A stretch of DNA of 31,256 bases from the NCBI GenBank assembly GCA_945834965.1, contig CAMAHZ010000001.1, forward strand, positions 1 to 31,256, in the 5' to 3' direction. A program made the position numbers and the translations under genes. The notes beneath the pieces are model-generated. The model worked only from the letters and a program-made list of their open reading frames with translations, made no database searches and was not told the DNA's origin. This DNA comes from an uncultured Clostridia bacterium. GTDB taxonomy: Bacteria; Bacillota; Clostridia; Christensenellales; Borkfalkiaceae. Position 1 is the first letter of the stretch; the number at the start of each line of letters is the position of its first letter. Positions 9,901 to 24,900 of the stretch are shown here, in pieces.

Positions 9901-12900
9901 GGTTTACCATTCCGACGAATCTCCCGTCCATTACTTTACTGCGGACTCAGGCGACAACTACGTAATCGAGTCGCCTACGGGTGAAGCTGCACTCTACACG
10001 ATGGACAACTACAGCAACTGGCTGTTTGCCGTAAACGAAAGCGTTGCAACGGGCTACGAAAGAACGGTTATGCTCGTTTCCGACTGGGAAGCGCCCGAAG
10101 GTATGTTCGGTAAGTCCGCGTCGGACAACCTTGCGTTCCATAACGGCGGCGCGCTCAGAGTTCCTGGCGGCGCTAAGATTATACTCGACTTACACGGCTA
10201 TAAGCTCGACAGAAATCTTGAATTCTACGAAGATTACGGCTACGTTATCTACGTAGACGGTAAGTTGACCGTAAGAGATACGTACGACGGCGACGACAGA
10301 TACGGCAGTATCACCGGCGGTAAGAATAAGCTGTCCGATAGTTACGCATATTACTCCGGCGGCGGTATCAACGTGTGTGGCGGTAATCTCTTTATGGAAG
10401 GCGGCGTCGTAGAAGGTAACTCTTCAATGGGCAGGTCGGATTACTCAACAGGCGGTCTTTACGTCAGCGGTAGCAACGCTCATATCTATATGACGGGCGG
10501 TATCGTAAGGAATAACTACGGCGAATATGCAGGCGGTATAAACGTACCTAATGCAAGCTCGGTATATCTCGGCGGAAGTGCGCAGGTTTATAACAACAGG
10601 CTTAACACGTCTAAGCAGGTTGATATAAGACCTATCAGCGATTCGATAGGTAATAAGGTACAAATTTACTCAGCCTTCACAAGCGATGCGAATATAGGCG
10701 TTTCTTATATAGGTAATAACTATTTTGCCAACCTTTCGCAGAACATCTTTACTACTAATTTCAACAACTTGAATCCGGGTGTGGACCCTTCAACGGTGTT
10801 CCACTATGCGGACCCTTTGGCATACAAAGTTATTTCTCTTCCTTCAGCAAATAATACGGGGCTTGAGGCGGCAGTTGAATGTATCGACAACGAACAAAAC
10901 TGGCGTCAGGCTGTTGCTGCAAGTACGGCTACGGTTAAAAAGACCGTAACCTTAACCCGCGACTGGGTTGCTTACGACTATGAAACTTTTAAAACCGCGT
11001 TCGGCGTAGACGGCAGCGCGTACTCTTACGGTGCAATTTATCTGCCTACGAATAAGAGCATCATTCTCGATTTAAACGGCTATACTATCGACCGTAACCT
11101 TACTTCTAAGGACGCAAGGACCAACGGTATGGTATTCCTTGTTAACGGCAACTTGGAAATAACCGACTCGTCAAGCTCGCAATCGGGCAAAATTACCGGC
11201 GGTAACAGTACGGATACGGCAGGCGGCATTAAGTATACCAACTCAAGCGGTTCAAATGGTTCCTTAAAGCTTACCGGCGGCACCATAACGGGCAACGTCG
11301 GTACGCAAGGCGGCGTAGAAGTCTGCTGGACAAGCAACGTTGCGGCACCTTTGTATATGGGCGGTTCGGCTCTCGTTACGGGCAATAAGGATATCAAGAA
11401 TCATGATTCCGATATTTACGGTACGAGTGCTGTACAGATGATTGAAATCGTATCGCCCTTGACGGCGGCTGGCAAGACGGGCTTCCAAAGACCCGGCGTC
11501 GGCGATTTCTCAATCAATTTCGTAAAATATATGCGCAGTGCAGACCCTGCCGAGTACTTTACGAGTACCGACCCGATGTACGTATATAAATATGAAACGG
11601 GTGAAGCGGGTCTATATACCAACGACAACGCAATGAACTGGGAATACGCAATCAGGGCGAGCGTCGAAGGTAATAAAAAGCAAATCATATTCAAACTCGT
11701 CAGCGACTGGACGGCGGAAAGCGGTATGTTCGGTACGGACAGCAATAATACTGCTTACACGAACGACAACGGCGACGGCAAGGGCGGTCTTAATATTCCT
11801 GCAAATGCGGATATAATCGTCGACCTTAACGGCTACACCCTTGACAGGGGACTTGACGCGGCTATTTCGGAAGGTTACATATTCAGAATATACGGCTTCC
11901 TTACGGTACGCGATACTTCTAAGGAAGGCAACGGTATTATAACCGGCGGTTTCAACAGTTATAACAGTAACCAATACGCAGCACAGTCGTCGGTATTCTA
12001 CGTGCACAGCGGCGCTAAGCTCAATATCGAAGGCGGTACTATAACCGGCAACCACGCAACGGGTGCAGTTAGTTCGGTAATAACCACTAACTATGCAAAC
12101 GCCCCTATAACCATTACGGGCGGTAAGATAATGGGCAACTACGGCGGCGACCTTAACAGCGATAACGGTGCAGGCGCAATATTCGTAAGACATTCGAATA
12201 CCGTCAACCTTGGCGGCAGCCCTATCATTCTCGATAACAAGCACAACAGGGGCTACGACTGCGACGTTCGTTTTGAAAATACGGGCATATACGTTCAGAT
12301 AATAGGCTCGTTTACGAGTAAGGCAAAAATCGGCGTTGCACCCAACACGCAGGTAAACAACTGGGCAACGACTACGGGCGGCGTTCAGTTTACTTACAAC
12401 TATTCAAGCCACCACGCAGCGGCAGATTATCCCGACCGTTACTTTGTCGGCAGGTGGATGCAGAGCCACAGCATTACCAGAGTAACGACAACTTCAGGAG
12501 CAGAAGGTGCATTCTGGTGTACTGAAAACTACACCAACTGGATTAACGCGGTCAACGCAAGCTCTATGGCAAAGCCCATCAAGTTCGAGCTTTCGGAAGA
12601 CTGGATTGCAGACCCCCATCTTACTTATACGACGTCATTCCACCCGACGGATACTTCATGCTATACGTACGGTACTATAAACTTGCCTGCAAACAGAAGT
12701 ATCGTCCTTGACTTAAAGGGTTATACGATTGACAGAAACCTTGTAAACGCAACCGATAACGGCTACGTTATCAACGTTCTGGGCAGGTTGGAAATAATCG
12801 ACTCTTCCAACAAGCATACGGGCGTAATAACGGGCGGCTACAATACTTTGGGCGGCGGCGGTATAGTCGTTCAAAGCGGCGGTACGCTCTGCATAAAGGG

Positions 12901-15900
12901 CGGCACGATTACGGGTAACACGGGCAAGATAGACGGTTCCGGCGTCTATATAATGGATAACGGCCACGTCGAAATCGGCGGCTACGCACAGGTTAACGAT
13001 AACTATAACGCAGACGGTGCGGACAGCAACGTGTATCTGAACAAAGCAGACGAAAAGATTAAAATCGTCAGCGATTTGTTCGGTAAAGAGCTTATAGGCG
13101 TAAGCAGACCTAGCAACGGTTACGTAACCGAAGGCTTCCAGGAAAATATGTACGGCTATTCGCCCCTTGACTATTTCGTATCCGAACATAAGAATTATTA
13201 CGGAATAGAGAGCGGCGACGGCGAATTATTCTTCCTTTCGCCCGATAATAACACCAACTGGCAGTATGCCGTTGCGGAAAGCTTAAGGACGGGTAAGACG
13301 CAGACCGTACGCCTTACCGAGGACTGGTTTGCAAGTGAAGACAGCACTTATACGACCGTATTCGGAACGGGTACCGGTTACTATAATGGTGCGCTCTACG
13401 TGCCTGCAGGCGCTTATATAGAGCTTGATTTGGCAGGTTATACCGTAAATCGAAATCTTAACAAACCGGTAAGATACGGTTCCGTAATGACCGTGTTAGG
13501 CAGCTTGAGCGTCGTTGACTCGTCCGAAGAAGGTACGGGTACGATTACGGGCGGCTCACTCTTACAGGTAGATACTCACTTCCAGGCGGCAGGCGTACAC
13601 GTTGGTTCTAAAGCAAGGTTCGAGTTGCTCGGCGGTACAATCGGTGCCGTCGTGGACGAAGAATCGTCTGGAGATTTCGTAATAAACCGTGAAAGCACGA
13701 ACGGTGCAACCAACGTTGCAAGCGGCGTATACGTCGTCAATTCCGGTACTTTCGTACTTAAAAACGCAAAGGTCGTTGGTAACGTCAGCGGTAATGCAGG
13801 CGTTTATCTTGAAAACGGCGCAATATTCACCGTAGGCGGCGACGCCGTGGTCGAGAATAACGCTAATAGCGCAGGGCAGAATAAAGATATAGTTTTCAAC
13901 AACTATACCAGCGTTATAAACGTCGATTCTAAGCTTACGAGCGGCGCACACTTAGGCGTCTACAGAACGGTAAATAACTACGATACGCGCAGCTTCGGCG
14001 GCAGCGTTATAACCAGCAGCTTCGGTCGTTATAATACCGACGCGGTTACGAATTACTTCTTCTCGTCCGACCCTACGCACGGCATAATCGAATACACCGG
14101 CGTCGGTTCAAGAGAAGCGGCTTTGTTCTGCTACGATAACGCAACCAACTGGAAGAATGCAACGAATGCAAGCTATAGCACCAGAACAGAAATGACCGTT
14201 AAGCTGTACAGCAACTGGACGGCTGACGAAGATAACGTCAACACGACTTTCGGTACGGACGGCGTTGCATACTATTACGGTGCGCTCAGGGTTTACCCTA
14301 ACGTTCAAATCGTACTCGATTTAAACAACTATATGCTTGACCGCGGTCTTACCGCATTAAACGTTCAGTCAACGAATAATACGGGCTACGTTATCTACGT
14401 GGACGGCGGCGGTTCCTTGACTATAACCGATACCTCGCTCGGCGGCGCAGGCTTGATTACCGGCGGTTTCAACACCGGCGACAATATCGACGCTGCAAAC
14501 TTTGCAAGCGGCGTTCACGTATGTTCCGGCGGTAAGCTTACAATGGACGGCGGTAATATCGAAGGTAACAAGGGCGTGGGCTTATACCTTGCCGGCAACA
14601 ACTTATTCTCGCTCGGCGGCAAGTCAAGCGTAATAAACAATAAGTTCAGGGCAGGCGCGTCTGCTAACATCTTCTTAAACGACGTAACGCAGCTTATAAA
14701 CGTTGTATCTGAGTTTGATGAAAACTCAAGGTTCGGCGTTATAAGGACCAAGGGTAGCACCAACTTCGGTTCGGGTACGTTAACTAAAAACTACAGCAGG
14801 TATAACAAGTCTGTAGAGCCTTCAACATACTTCGTGTCCGACAACGATAAGTACAACGTCATCGACGAAGGTTTCTTCGACGACGAGAGTATGGAAGCGG
14901 CGTTGATAGGTAAGGACAACTATACCAACTGGGCGTACGCCGTAAAGACCAGTCTTGCAAACGGCGGCAGAGCTCAGGTCTGCACGCTCTTCGAAGACTG
15001 GACGGCGGAACAGCACAAAGACTTTACAACAACGTTCGACAGCGCTAATTCAGGCGTAGCGGGCTTCTATCGCGGTGCGTTGTACGTACCTGCTGGCTGT
15101 CACGTCATTCTCGACTTAAACGGCTATACAATCGACCGTGCATTGACGGCAGCTCAAGCCGACGGTCAGGTTATCTGGATTAGGAGCGGTACTCTCGTCA
15201 TAAGGGACAGCAGTGCCGAGCAGACGGGTAAGATAATCGGCGGTTACAGCAACGGTACAAGCAATTACGGCTACGGCAGCGGCGCTGCAGGCGGTATTGC
15301 CGTATACACCGGTACGCTTTCAATCGAAGGCGGTACTATAACCGGCAACAAGATGTCGCACAGCACCGCATATGCAGGCGGCGTATACCTAAGCGGCGGT
15401 TCTACGTTCAATATGACGGGCGGTAAGATAACCGAAAACTACGGTGCGTTTACGGGCGGCGTATGCGCATACGACAACGCAACGGTAAACTTCGGCGGTT
15501 CGCCTTATATAAGCGGCAATAACCTTATCAACGAATTCGGCGCAACGCTTGATACCGAGCGTAACCTTTACTTCACCAGCGATACCAACCTTATCGCAAT
15601 AAGCAATTTTATAAACGATGATGCAAAGGTCGGCATATCCGTCAATCCTTACTCGATTTCTGCAAACGGCAGGTTCATAACCAGCGGTTGGCAGGATTTG
15701 AACAACGATAAAAAGGTAACCGACGTATTCTATTCGGATAGCGTAAAGCAGTACGCTCTCAGCGATTATAATCAGGACGACAGACACGACGGTATGTTAT
15801 TCTGCCGCGACAATCAGGTCAACTGGCAAAAGACCGTTCAGGCGAGCATAAACGAAGGCAAGCAAAAGACCTTCGTATTGTACGAAAACTGGAAGGCGTC

Positions 15901-18900
15901 GCCGAGCGGTTCCGTAACATCTTTCGGTTCTGGTACGGGTTATTACGGCGGTGCGTTATGCGTTCCCAGTAACGCGTCAATAATCCTTGACCTTAACGGA
16001 CATACCATCGACAGGGGGCTTTACGACCATGCGACCTATTACGATTACGGTTGGGTTATTTTCGTTCAGGGTGCGTTAAAGGTAATCGACAGTACTGCCA
16101 AGTATGATAAGAACGGCAATATCGTTCAGGGTATCATTAAGGGCGGTTACGTTTACGACGGCGGCGCTATCCATCAGGATTGGTATGGTTCGGTTGACGT
16201 AGAAGCAGGTTTCTTTACAGAAAATAAAGCTATCAGACACGGCGGTGCGATATTCGTTTACAGAAGTTACGTAAATAATTCCGTTGGCGTAACTATAGGC
16301 GGTACGGCATTGTTTGATAAGAACTATCGCGTATCGGGCAACGATATGTATAGGGACGATATCGGTTTCTATTACAGCGACCATATCTTAAAAATCGGTT
16401 CCGAAATGTCTACGGGCGCAATCGAAGACAGAAACAGCATTTACGTAAGAAGGGATAGAATAGGTACGTTTACTTCGGGTTGGGGTAAATACAATCCTAC
16501 CGTCAAGCCTGAAATGCGTTTCAAGTCGGCGATTAGCACCTATAGAATAGGCTCTTCGGGCGCAGGTGCGCTTAAAGAAGCGACGATGCTCTCTAACAAC
16601 AATAACGATAACTGGGTATTTGCCATCAACAACAGCAGAAGCGCAAGCGGCGCACCCGAGCTGTTTACGCTTATTAGCGACTGGACGGCGGACAACTACA
16701 ACGTCGGTTCGTACAATACCCGTTTCGGTTCGGACGGTAACGCATACCGCAACGGTGCGTTGTTAGTACCTGCCGACGCAAACATAGTGCTTGATTTGAA
16801 CGGTTTCACGCTTGATAGAAATCACGCGCTCAACTTAGACTCACAGTATTCGATTTACAATGCGGTTATTATAGTCGAAGGTACTTTGCAGATAATCGAT
16901 TCGTCGGTTACAAACCAAGGTACGATAAAGGGCGGTAGCTACGGCGTATTCTTGAACAGCGCAAAGGCAAGCGTAACGATAGGTGGACTTCTTATTACCG
17001 AAGACACGGTACTTACGGGTAACGAAGTCAATATATACGGCAACGATAAGTACGGCGGCAACATAAGCGGTAACTCGTTATACGGCGTATACGTAAACGG
17101 CGGTACGTTTACTGCAACGGGCGGTAAGGTTACGGGCAACACCGCTTCCGACGTATTCGTTTCAAAGACGAATTCAACCATCAACGTCGGTGAAAACGCG
17201 TATATCTACACCGAAAACAGAAAGGTGGGTTCAGGCTTAAGGCTTGAAAGCTCCCTTGCAATGATTAACATTATATCTACTCTGTCCGAAGACGCTAAGA
17301 TAGGCTATATGAGGCAGGGCGTAGGCAGACTTACGAACGGTTGGGGCTTATATAACGGCAACGATACCGACCCGTTTGAGACGGTATTCGTATCGGAAGA
17401 ACCCGACAAGTATAAGTCGTATACCGATATGTTCGACGATTATAAGGAAATAACCGTATCGAGCTACGACAACGGCATCAACTGGCAGTTTGCGGTGGAT
17501 AAGAGCTTGGCAACGGGCGAAGCGCAGCAGTTCATACTCTACGAGTGCTGGACGGCGGCGGAACACGAAACTTACACGACTGCTTTCGGTACGGGTACTG
17601 CATATCGTAACGGTGCGCTGTACGTGCCTGAAGGTGCAAACGTAGTACTCAACCTTAACGGACATAAGCTCAACAGAAATCTTACCAGCGCTATTCAGAA
17701 CGGTATGGTAATATTCGTTGAAGGTACGCTTACGATAATAGACGACCAAAGCGTCTCCGACTATAACGCAGAATGTTGCGAATTAGTAGACGGCAAGCGT
17801 CCCGAAGGACAGATAACCGGCGGTAATAATTCCACGGGTTCGTCTGCTGCGGCTATTTACGTAGGGCAGACGGGTAGCTTAACGCTTGCTGCTGGTCAGA
17901 TAGTCGGCAATAAGGCGACGAGCGAATCTTCCAGCTCCGGCGCGATATTCACCGCAGGTACGTTCGAAATGAGTGGCGGCGCAATAAGCGGCAACAGCGG
18001 CTACGGCGCAGGTGCGGTTTACGTATCCAACAGCGGTACGTTCAACTTCAGCAGCGGCGTTATAACCGAAAACAAAGCTGAATCGGGCGGCGGTGCCGTA
18101 TACACGTCGGGCAAGATGAATATGACCGGCGGTTCAATCGACAGCAACCAAGGTCTTATAGGCGGCGTGTACGTTGCAAGCGGCGGTCAGCTCACTATGG
18201 AAGACAACGCTTATATTACGAATAATATCGGTTCAAGTGCCGGTGCGGTATTCGTAAACAACGGCAGTACAACCTTCTTCAAGATGAACGGCGGTTGCAT
18301 AAACGACAACTCTGCGGTCAGCGCAGGTGCGGTTTATGCGGCAGGCGTCGTTGAAATAAGCGGCGGCGAAATAAAGGGCAATACCGCAAGCGGTACAACT
18401 CTTAACGACGGCGGCGGCGCAATCTACGTATCCGGCACGGGTAACGTGACGGTAACGGGCGGCGAAATAACGGGCAACACCGGTGAAAACGGTATCCGTG
18501 TTCACGCATCAGGTACGATAGGCGTCGGCGGCAGCGCACGAATCTACGAAAATATTGCAAGAAATAAGACCAACGTAGGCGGTGCAGACGTCGAAGCAAA
18601 CGACTACTGCGATATTTACTTAACCGTCGGCACGAGAATGGTCAACGTCGTTTCCGAATTTAACGACGACGCAAAGGTGGGCGTATACCGCCTTGGCGCA
18701 GGTACGTTCACGAGCGGCTACGGTATGTACAACGCAGATATGCCTGCTAAGTACTTCGTATCCAACAGAAGTATCTACTCCGTATCTCTTTCCGTTGCGG
18801 ACGACGCAACCGACTGTGAAGCGTCGGTAGGCGTTGCGGTCGACCCCGAACCCCACGCGTTCGACACGCCTTACGAATACAGCGGCGACTGGGAAAACAT

Positions 18901-21900
18901 TATCGTCGACATAGATACTGATATGGTCAATATCGGTACGTTGGACGAAGGCGTAAGAGTATACGAAAACCCTATTACAGGCGCTATATCAATACAGGCG
19001 GTCAACGCAGGTACGTACGCCGTATCGTTCACGCTTAAGGATAACCATTGCTGGCTCGACGGCACGGTAACCGAAAAGATTATTATCGGTAAGATTGCAC
19101 CCAAGACGGTAGTGCTTGAATGGGAACCTGAATTACACGACGGCGAAAGCTGCGTCTACGACGGAGTTACCACTCACGGTCCCGTTGTAAAGGTTGCAGA
19201 TTCAAGCTTATGCACGAACGTCTTAACGGGTGAACTCGATACCTGTGAAGTTGCCGTTTCAGGCAGACAGATAACGGCAAGCCCCGCAGGCGGACACACC
19301 GCAACGGCGGTCGGCTTAAGTAACGTTAACTATAAGCTCGGCGTTGTCGGCAACGAATACAAATACGTAGTCGAAAAGGCAGAGCGTCCTCAGTTCCAGA
19401 TTGTTTCCTACGAAGCATTCTATAAGACTCCTACCGAAATGGTAGTAGAAGGCAACCTTGAAAACGGTGCGGTAACGTTCTCGTTGGACGAAGCAAGTCA
19501 GGCGTATGCAACCGTAGACCCTGCAACGGGCGAGCTTACTATCAACAAATATTCAAAGACGGTCGATACGTACGCGACGTTGATTGCCGTTGCGGCAGAG
19601 ACGGCTAACTATAAAGAATCTACTGCAACCAAGCAAATTCTCTGCGTTCCCGGCGAGCTTAAGACAGTCATATCCCCCGTTGAGATGGTTTATGGCGATA
19701 CGGCAACGCTTGAGCTTGAAAATTATGACTCAAGCGAAATGGGTGCCGTCACGTGGTCGATATCCAACGGCGACGACGGCGGCAGGGCAAGTATGTCCGG
19801 CAACCAGATAACCGCACTCAATATCGGTACGATTAACGTCACGGCACAGGTTGCGGCGTCAAGCTTCTATAAGGCTTCGACCATAAAGGGTACGATTACC
19901 ATTAAGCGCAGACCTATAACTATAGACTGGGGCGAATCGCTGTCCGTTGAATACACGGGCGAACCCCAGACTCTTGCAACTCCTTCTTACGAAGGCGTGC
20001 TTACCAACGATACGGCTATGTTCAGGCTCAACGTCTATAAGGCAGGCTACGCAGGTTGGGAAGAAGCGAAAGTTGCACCCACTTGGACGAATGCAGGTAA
20101 GTACGACGTAGGCGTATTGCCTTCCAACAGCAATTACGAATTAGCGAACGCAGAAGATTGCTTCCGCATATTCGAAATCAGGAAGGCTGTGCTCAACTTA
20201 AGGTTTACGTCCGATACGGCTTATTACGATACGCCTTTCTACCCCGAAGTTGAAGGTAACGTCGGCGGCGGCGTTCTTACGATAAGCCTTACGGGTTATT
20301 CCGAAGAGTTTAATGCAGAAGGCACGTACAAATACGACGCCGCTAATAAGCTCTATACTGCTTGGGCTCTCGGTACGTTGAAGTTCACCGCAAACGTAAA
20401 GGCGACGGACAACTACGAATCCGCGTCGCTCACAGGTTCGTATAAAATAATCAAAGCTGAAATGCCGTTAAAAGTAGAGCCGTTAACTCTCACTTACGGC
20501 GACAGCAAAGTGCAGCTTACGGCGCACTACTTCGAGCCCAGCGGCGAAAAGGTTGACGTAACCGATAAGGTCACGTTCGAGCTTATCGAAGGTGCAGACC
20601 TTGCAGACTTAGCCACCGAAAACGGCTTGTACCTTGTAAACGCTAACGGCGCAGGTACTATCAAGGTTAAGGCTTATACCACCGAAGCGATAGGCAACTA
20701 CGTTCCTACCGAAATCGAAGTCGAAATTGAAATTAAGCCTAAAGAGATAGGCAACGTCGGCGGCGGAAACCCCGACGACCCTGACGACCCCAGCGGCGGA
20801 GGCGGAGGCGGTACAGAAATTGACCCCGGCGATAACCCGAGTGTTGCAATTCCGAGAGTTAAGTGGACGTATGCGGACAAGTATATCTATAACGGCGATA
20901 TACAGCAGCCTGAAGCTACGCTTATGGGCGCAACCGATATCTGTTCGATAGTCGGTATAGAAACCTATACCTTGGACGGCGTTAAGGTCGACGCAATAGG
21001 CGTTGGAACGTACAAGGTCAGAGTATTGTTAGACAATCCTAATTTCATATTAGGAGAAAGCTCTTACGGCGAGTTTACAATCGAACCTTTACCCGTAGTA
21101 CTCACTTGGGCGGATACGGAATTCGTATATAACGCTCAGGAACAGGCTCCTACGGCAACCGTATCTAACATAAAGGGCGACGACGTATGTAACGTAACCG
21201 TACTCGGCACCAAGAACGCAGGCGACAACCTTAATGCGGTAGCTACGGGCTTAGACAACCCCAACTATACCTTGGTTGACGGTGAAAATCTTACGACCGT
21301 ATTCTTCATCGACCCTTACGAAATAGAAGTCGAATGGGGCGAGACCGAGCTCGTATATACGGGCTTAGCACAGGCGCCTACGGCAAAGGCGACGGGTTTG
21401 TTTGACGGCGATAGCTGTTCCGTAATTATTACGGGCGCTGAAATCAACGTGAACGACCCTGCCGACCCTTACCTTGCAACGGCAACGGGCTTAACGAACA
21501 GTAACTATACGCTCGGCGATAAAAAGCCTGCAACGCAGTATAATATCAACTCTGCAGACCTTATTATCGAATTCAAGCAGACGGAAGTCGTATACGGTTC
21601 GCCGTTCACGCTTGAAGTTACCGGCAACAAGAGCGGTGCAAAGGTTACCTTCACCTTGGGCGACGGCGCTGAAAAAGCAACGCTTGGTTCGGGCAACTGG
21701 TTCACGCCTGTAGACGTAGGACAAGTTACCGTTACTGCAAGCATTGCCGCAACGGGTAACTACAACGCGGCGGAAGTAACACAAGTTATCACCATTTCAC
21801 CCCGTCCTATAGAAATTCTTTGGTCCGACCTTGAGTTTACTTACGACGGAGAAGAACATAACGCAACCGCGGCTGTAGATAACGCAGTAAACGGCGATTT

Positions 21901-24900
21901 GATTAACTTAACGCTGTCGGCAGCTCAAATCAACGCAGGCGAATATACTGCACAGGTTCTTGGGCTTGACAACAAAAAGTACACCTTAGAAGGCGGCAAA
22001 GACCTTTATGTAGGTTTCACCATCAAAAAGCGCTTAGTAACCGTTGAATGGGATAACCTTGAGTTCATCTATAACGGCAAAGAGCAGACTCCTACGGCAA
22101 CTATCGGAAACCTTATAGGCGACGACGAATGTAGCGCTATAGTAAGGGGCGCGGTAGATGCGGCAAACAGGCATCTTGCCGAAATCGTAACGCTTTCCAA
22201 CCCCAACTATACGGTTGAAGGCTCCGACGACGCAACGGTAAGGTTTAACATTAAGCCTAAGCTTGTAATGCTTGAGTGGAGTAATACGACGCTCACCTAC
22301 GACGGTACCGAGCAGAAACCTACCGCTACGGTTACCAACCTGTGCGAAGGCGACGACTGCGACGTATTAGTATCCGGTGCTCAGACCAACGTCGGTACGT
22401 ATACGGCAACTGCGACGGGCTTAAGCGATACCAACTACACGTTGATATTCGACGAAGACGAAGTGGCGGAAGCGGATAGACCTGAAATCGAAAAAGAATT
22501 CGAAATAGTAAAGGCGGATATAACGGTTGTACTTACGAATTCGGAAGTGGTATTCGGTTCGCAGATAACCTTATCGCTCTTATCGAATCCTGAAAACGGC
22601 GAAGTTACTTACGTTGCCGAAGACGGTACGGGTTCGGCTGAAATAACCGGCCAGACCTTAAAGGGTACTAAGGCGGGCACCGTAAGCGTAACGGTAACCG
22701 TTGCCGATACGGATAACTATAACGGCGGCACGGAGACGTTCGAGATTACCGTACGCAAGTTGGCTGTGGCGATAGAGTGGACTCAGGAATCCGAGTTTAC
22801 CTATAACGGCGAAGTTCAAACGCCTACGCCTACTATTTCCAACGTGGTCGACGGTACGACGTGTAACATTACCGAAATCAAGGGCGAGTCGGATGCCGGC
22901 AACAGCAAGATTGCAAGCGTAGTTGCTATCGACAACGACAACTACACCCTTGAAGGCGGCACGAACATAATCAAGACTTACGTAATTAAGCCCCTTCCCG
23001 TATCTGGTATAGTCTGGGATGAAAAGAGAGACTATCCTTACAACGGCGAGCGTCAAGGTCCTAAGGCTACGGCAGAAGGAATACTTGAAGACGACGAGTG
23101 TGAAGTTTTAGTTTCAGGCTATAAGATTAACGCAGGCGAATATACTGCCGAAATAACGGGTCTTAGCAATTCCAACTACTCGTTGGACGGCATATCCAAC
23201 CTTACGGCAGACTATAAGATTCTCGTCTCTAAACCCACGATAACGATTACGACGACCGAAATCATACTCGGCACACGCGAACAGATTAAGATTTCCGGTA
23301 ACGTGGGCGGCGGCGACGTAACGTACGAACTTATAGAAGGTTCTGATTACGGCGAACTTTCGGGCGATACGCTCTACGGTAAGAGACTCGGCACCGTAAC
23401 AATCAGGGTAAGCGTAGGCGCAACGGCTAATACCGACGCCGCAACCGTTGAAGGCGATATTCAGATTATTAAGGGTAAAGCGCCCTTGAGCCTTGTAAAG
23501 ACGGTAGTAACTTACGGTTCAAATCTCACGCTCGTAGCAGACGACGACGGCGGCAATCTCCGCGACGGAGAAGGCAACTACTTATTCGGCGACGTAACCT
23601 ATACCATATTACCTATGTACGACGGTAAGATTGCGACCATCGAAGAAGGCAATATCCTTAGGCCTTTGTCAGCCGGCGACTTAATGCTTAAAATGAGCGT
23701 TGAAGAGAACGAATACTTCGACGCAACCGAAGAGCTTATCTCAATAACCGTCAAGGCTCGTGTGGTAACCCTTCTCTGGACGGTAGGCGAATATACCTAT
23801 AACGCTCAGGAACAGTCGCCCACGGCAGAAGTAACCAACCTTGTCGGCGACGACGAATGCTTAGTCAAGGTTTCTACGGGCAAGAACGCAGGCGATTACA
23901 CTTCTCGCGCGTTAGAGCTTTCTAACAGGAACTATACGCTTGAAAAGGCAGGCAACACCGAAGTTGCGTTCACCATTAATCCTTGCTTAATCACCCTTGA
24001 ATGGGGCGATACGGAGCTTGAGTATAACGGCGAAGAGCAGATACCCGACGTAACGCTTGTCGGACTGTATGAAAACGACGAGTGCGACGTCAATCTCGAA
24101 GTCGTAGAAGGCGAGCATTACAAGGTAGGCGACTACACGCTCAGGACGGACGGTTTGACTAACTCTAACTACTACTTAGAGAGCGATACCGAGCTTCCAT
24201 TCTCGATAGTTCGCGCGGATATCAATCCTAAGATAGAACCTAAGACCGTAACGTATAGTACGAGTGAAGAGCTCAGCATATTAGGCAACTTCGACGACGC
24301 GCCTTACACGATGGAAGTGCTCAAGCACGAAAGCGTCGGCGCAGGTACGTTAGAACTTGTAGAAGGCAAGTACGTATTTACCGCAACCAGAACGGGTACG
24401 GTAAAGATTAAGCTTGAAATCGAAGAGACTGATAACTGCAACGCATATTCAGGCGTACTCGAAATCGAAGTAACCAAGGCTGAAAGAGAAGTCGACCTTA
24501 TAACAATCGAAGGCGTATACGGCGAAGACCTTACGCTTGAAATCAGCGGCAACGAAGACGACGCCGGTACCGTTAAGTACTTAGTTACGGATGCGGAAAT
24601 GGCGTCTATAGAAGGCAACGTACTCACGCCTAAGCATGCAGGTACGGTTACGGTTACGATAATCGTAAGCGAAACTTCTAACTATAAGGACGAAATTCGC
24701 ACGGTTGCACAAATAAATATAAGCCCGAGAATCGTTGAAATCTCTTGGAAGGACACCGAATTTATCTACAACGGCAGCGAACAGGCGCCCGAAGCAGAAG
24801 TTTCTAATCTGTTAGAAGGCGACGAATGCGGCGTAACCGTCGTTGGCGGTAAGGTCAACGCAGGTACTTACAGCGACGCGAGAGTTTACGCTCTGGATAA

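Noticed and set aside
11612..12244. A 210-codon open frame on the reverse strand, and many similar reverse-strand frames opposite the giant gene.
   Set aside because: They lie entirely inside repeat-coding sequence, show no recognisable domain, and arise from the biased codon use of the forward gene.
4295..18840. CRISPR-like or recent tandem DNA repeat.
   Set aside because: The periodicity is at protein level, with 240-450-residue units strongly diverged in DNA and no short identical direct repeats with spacers.
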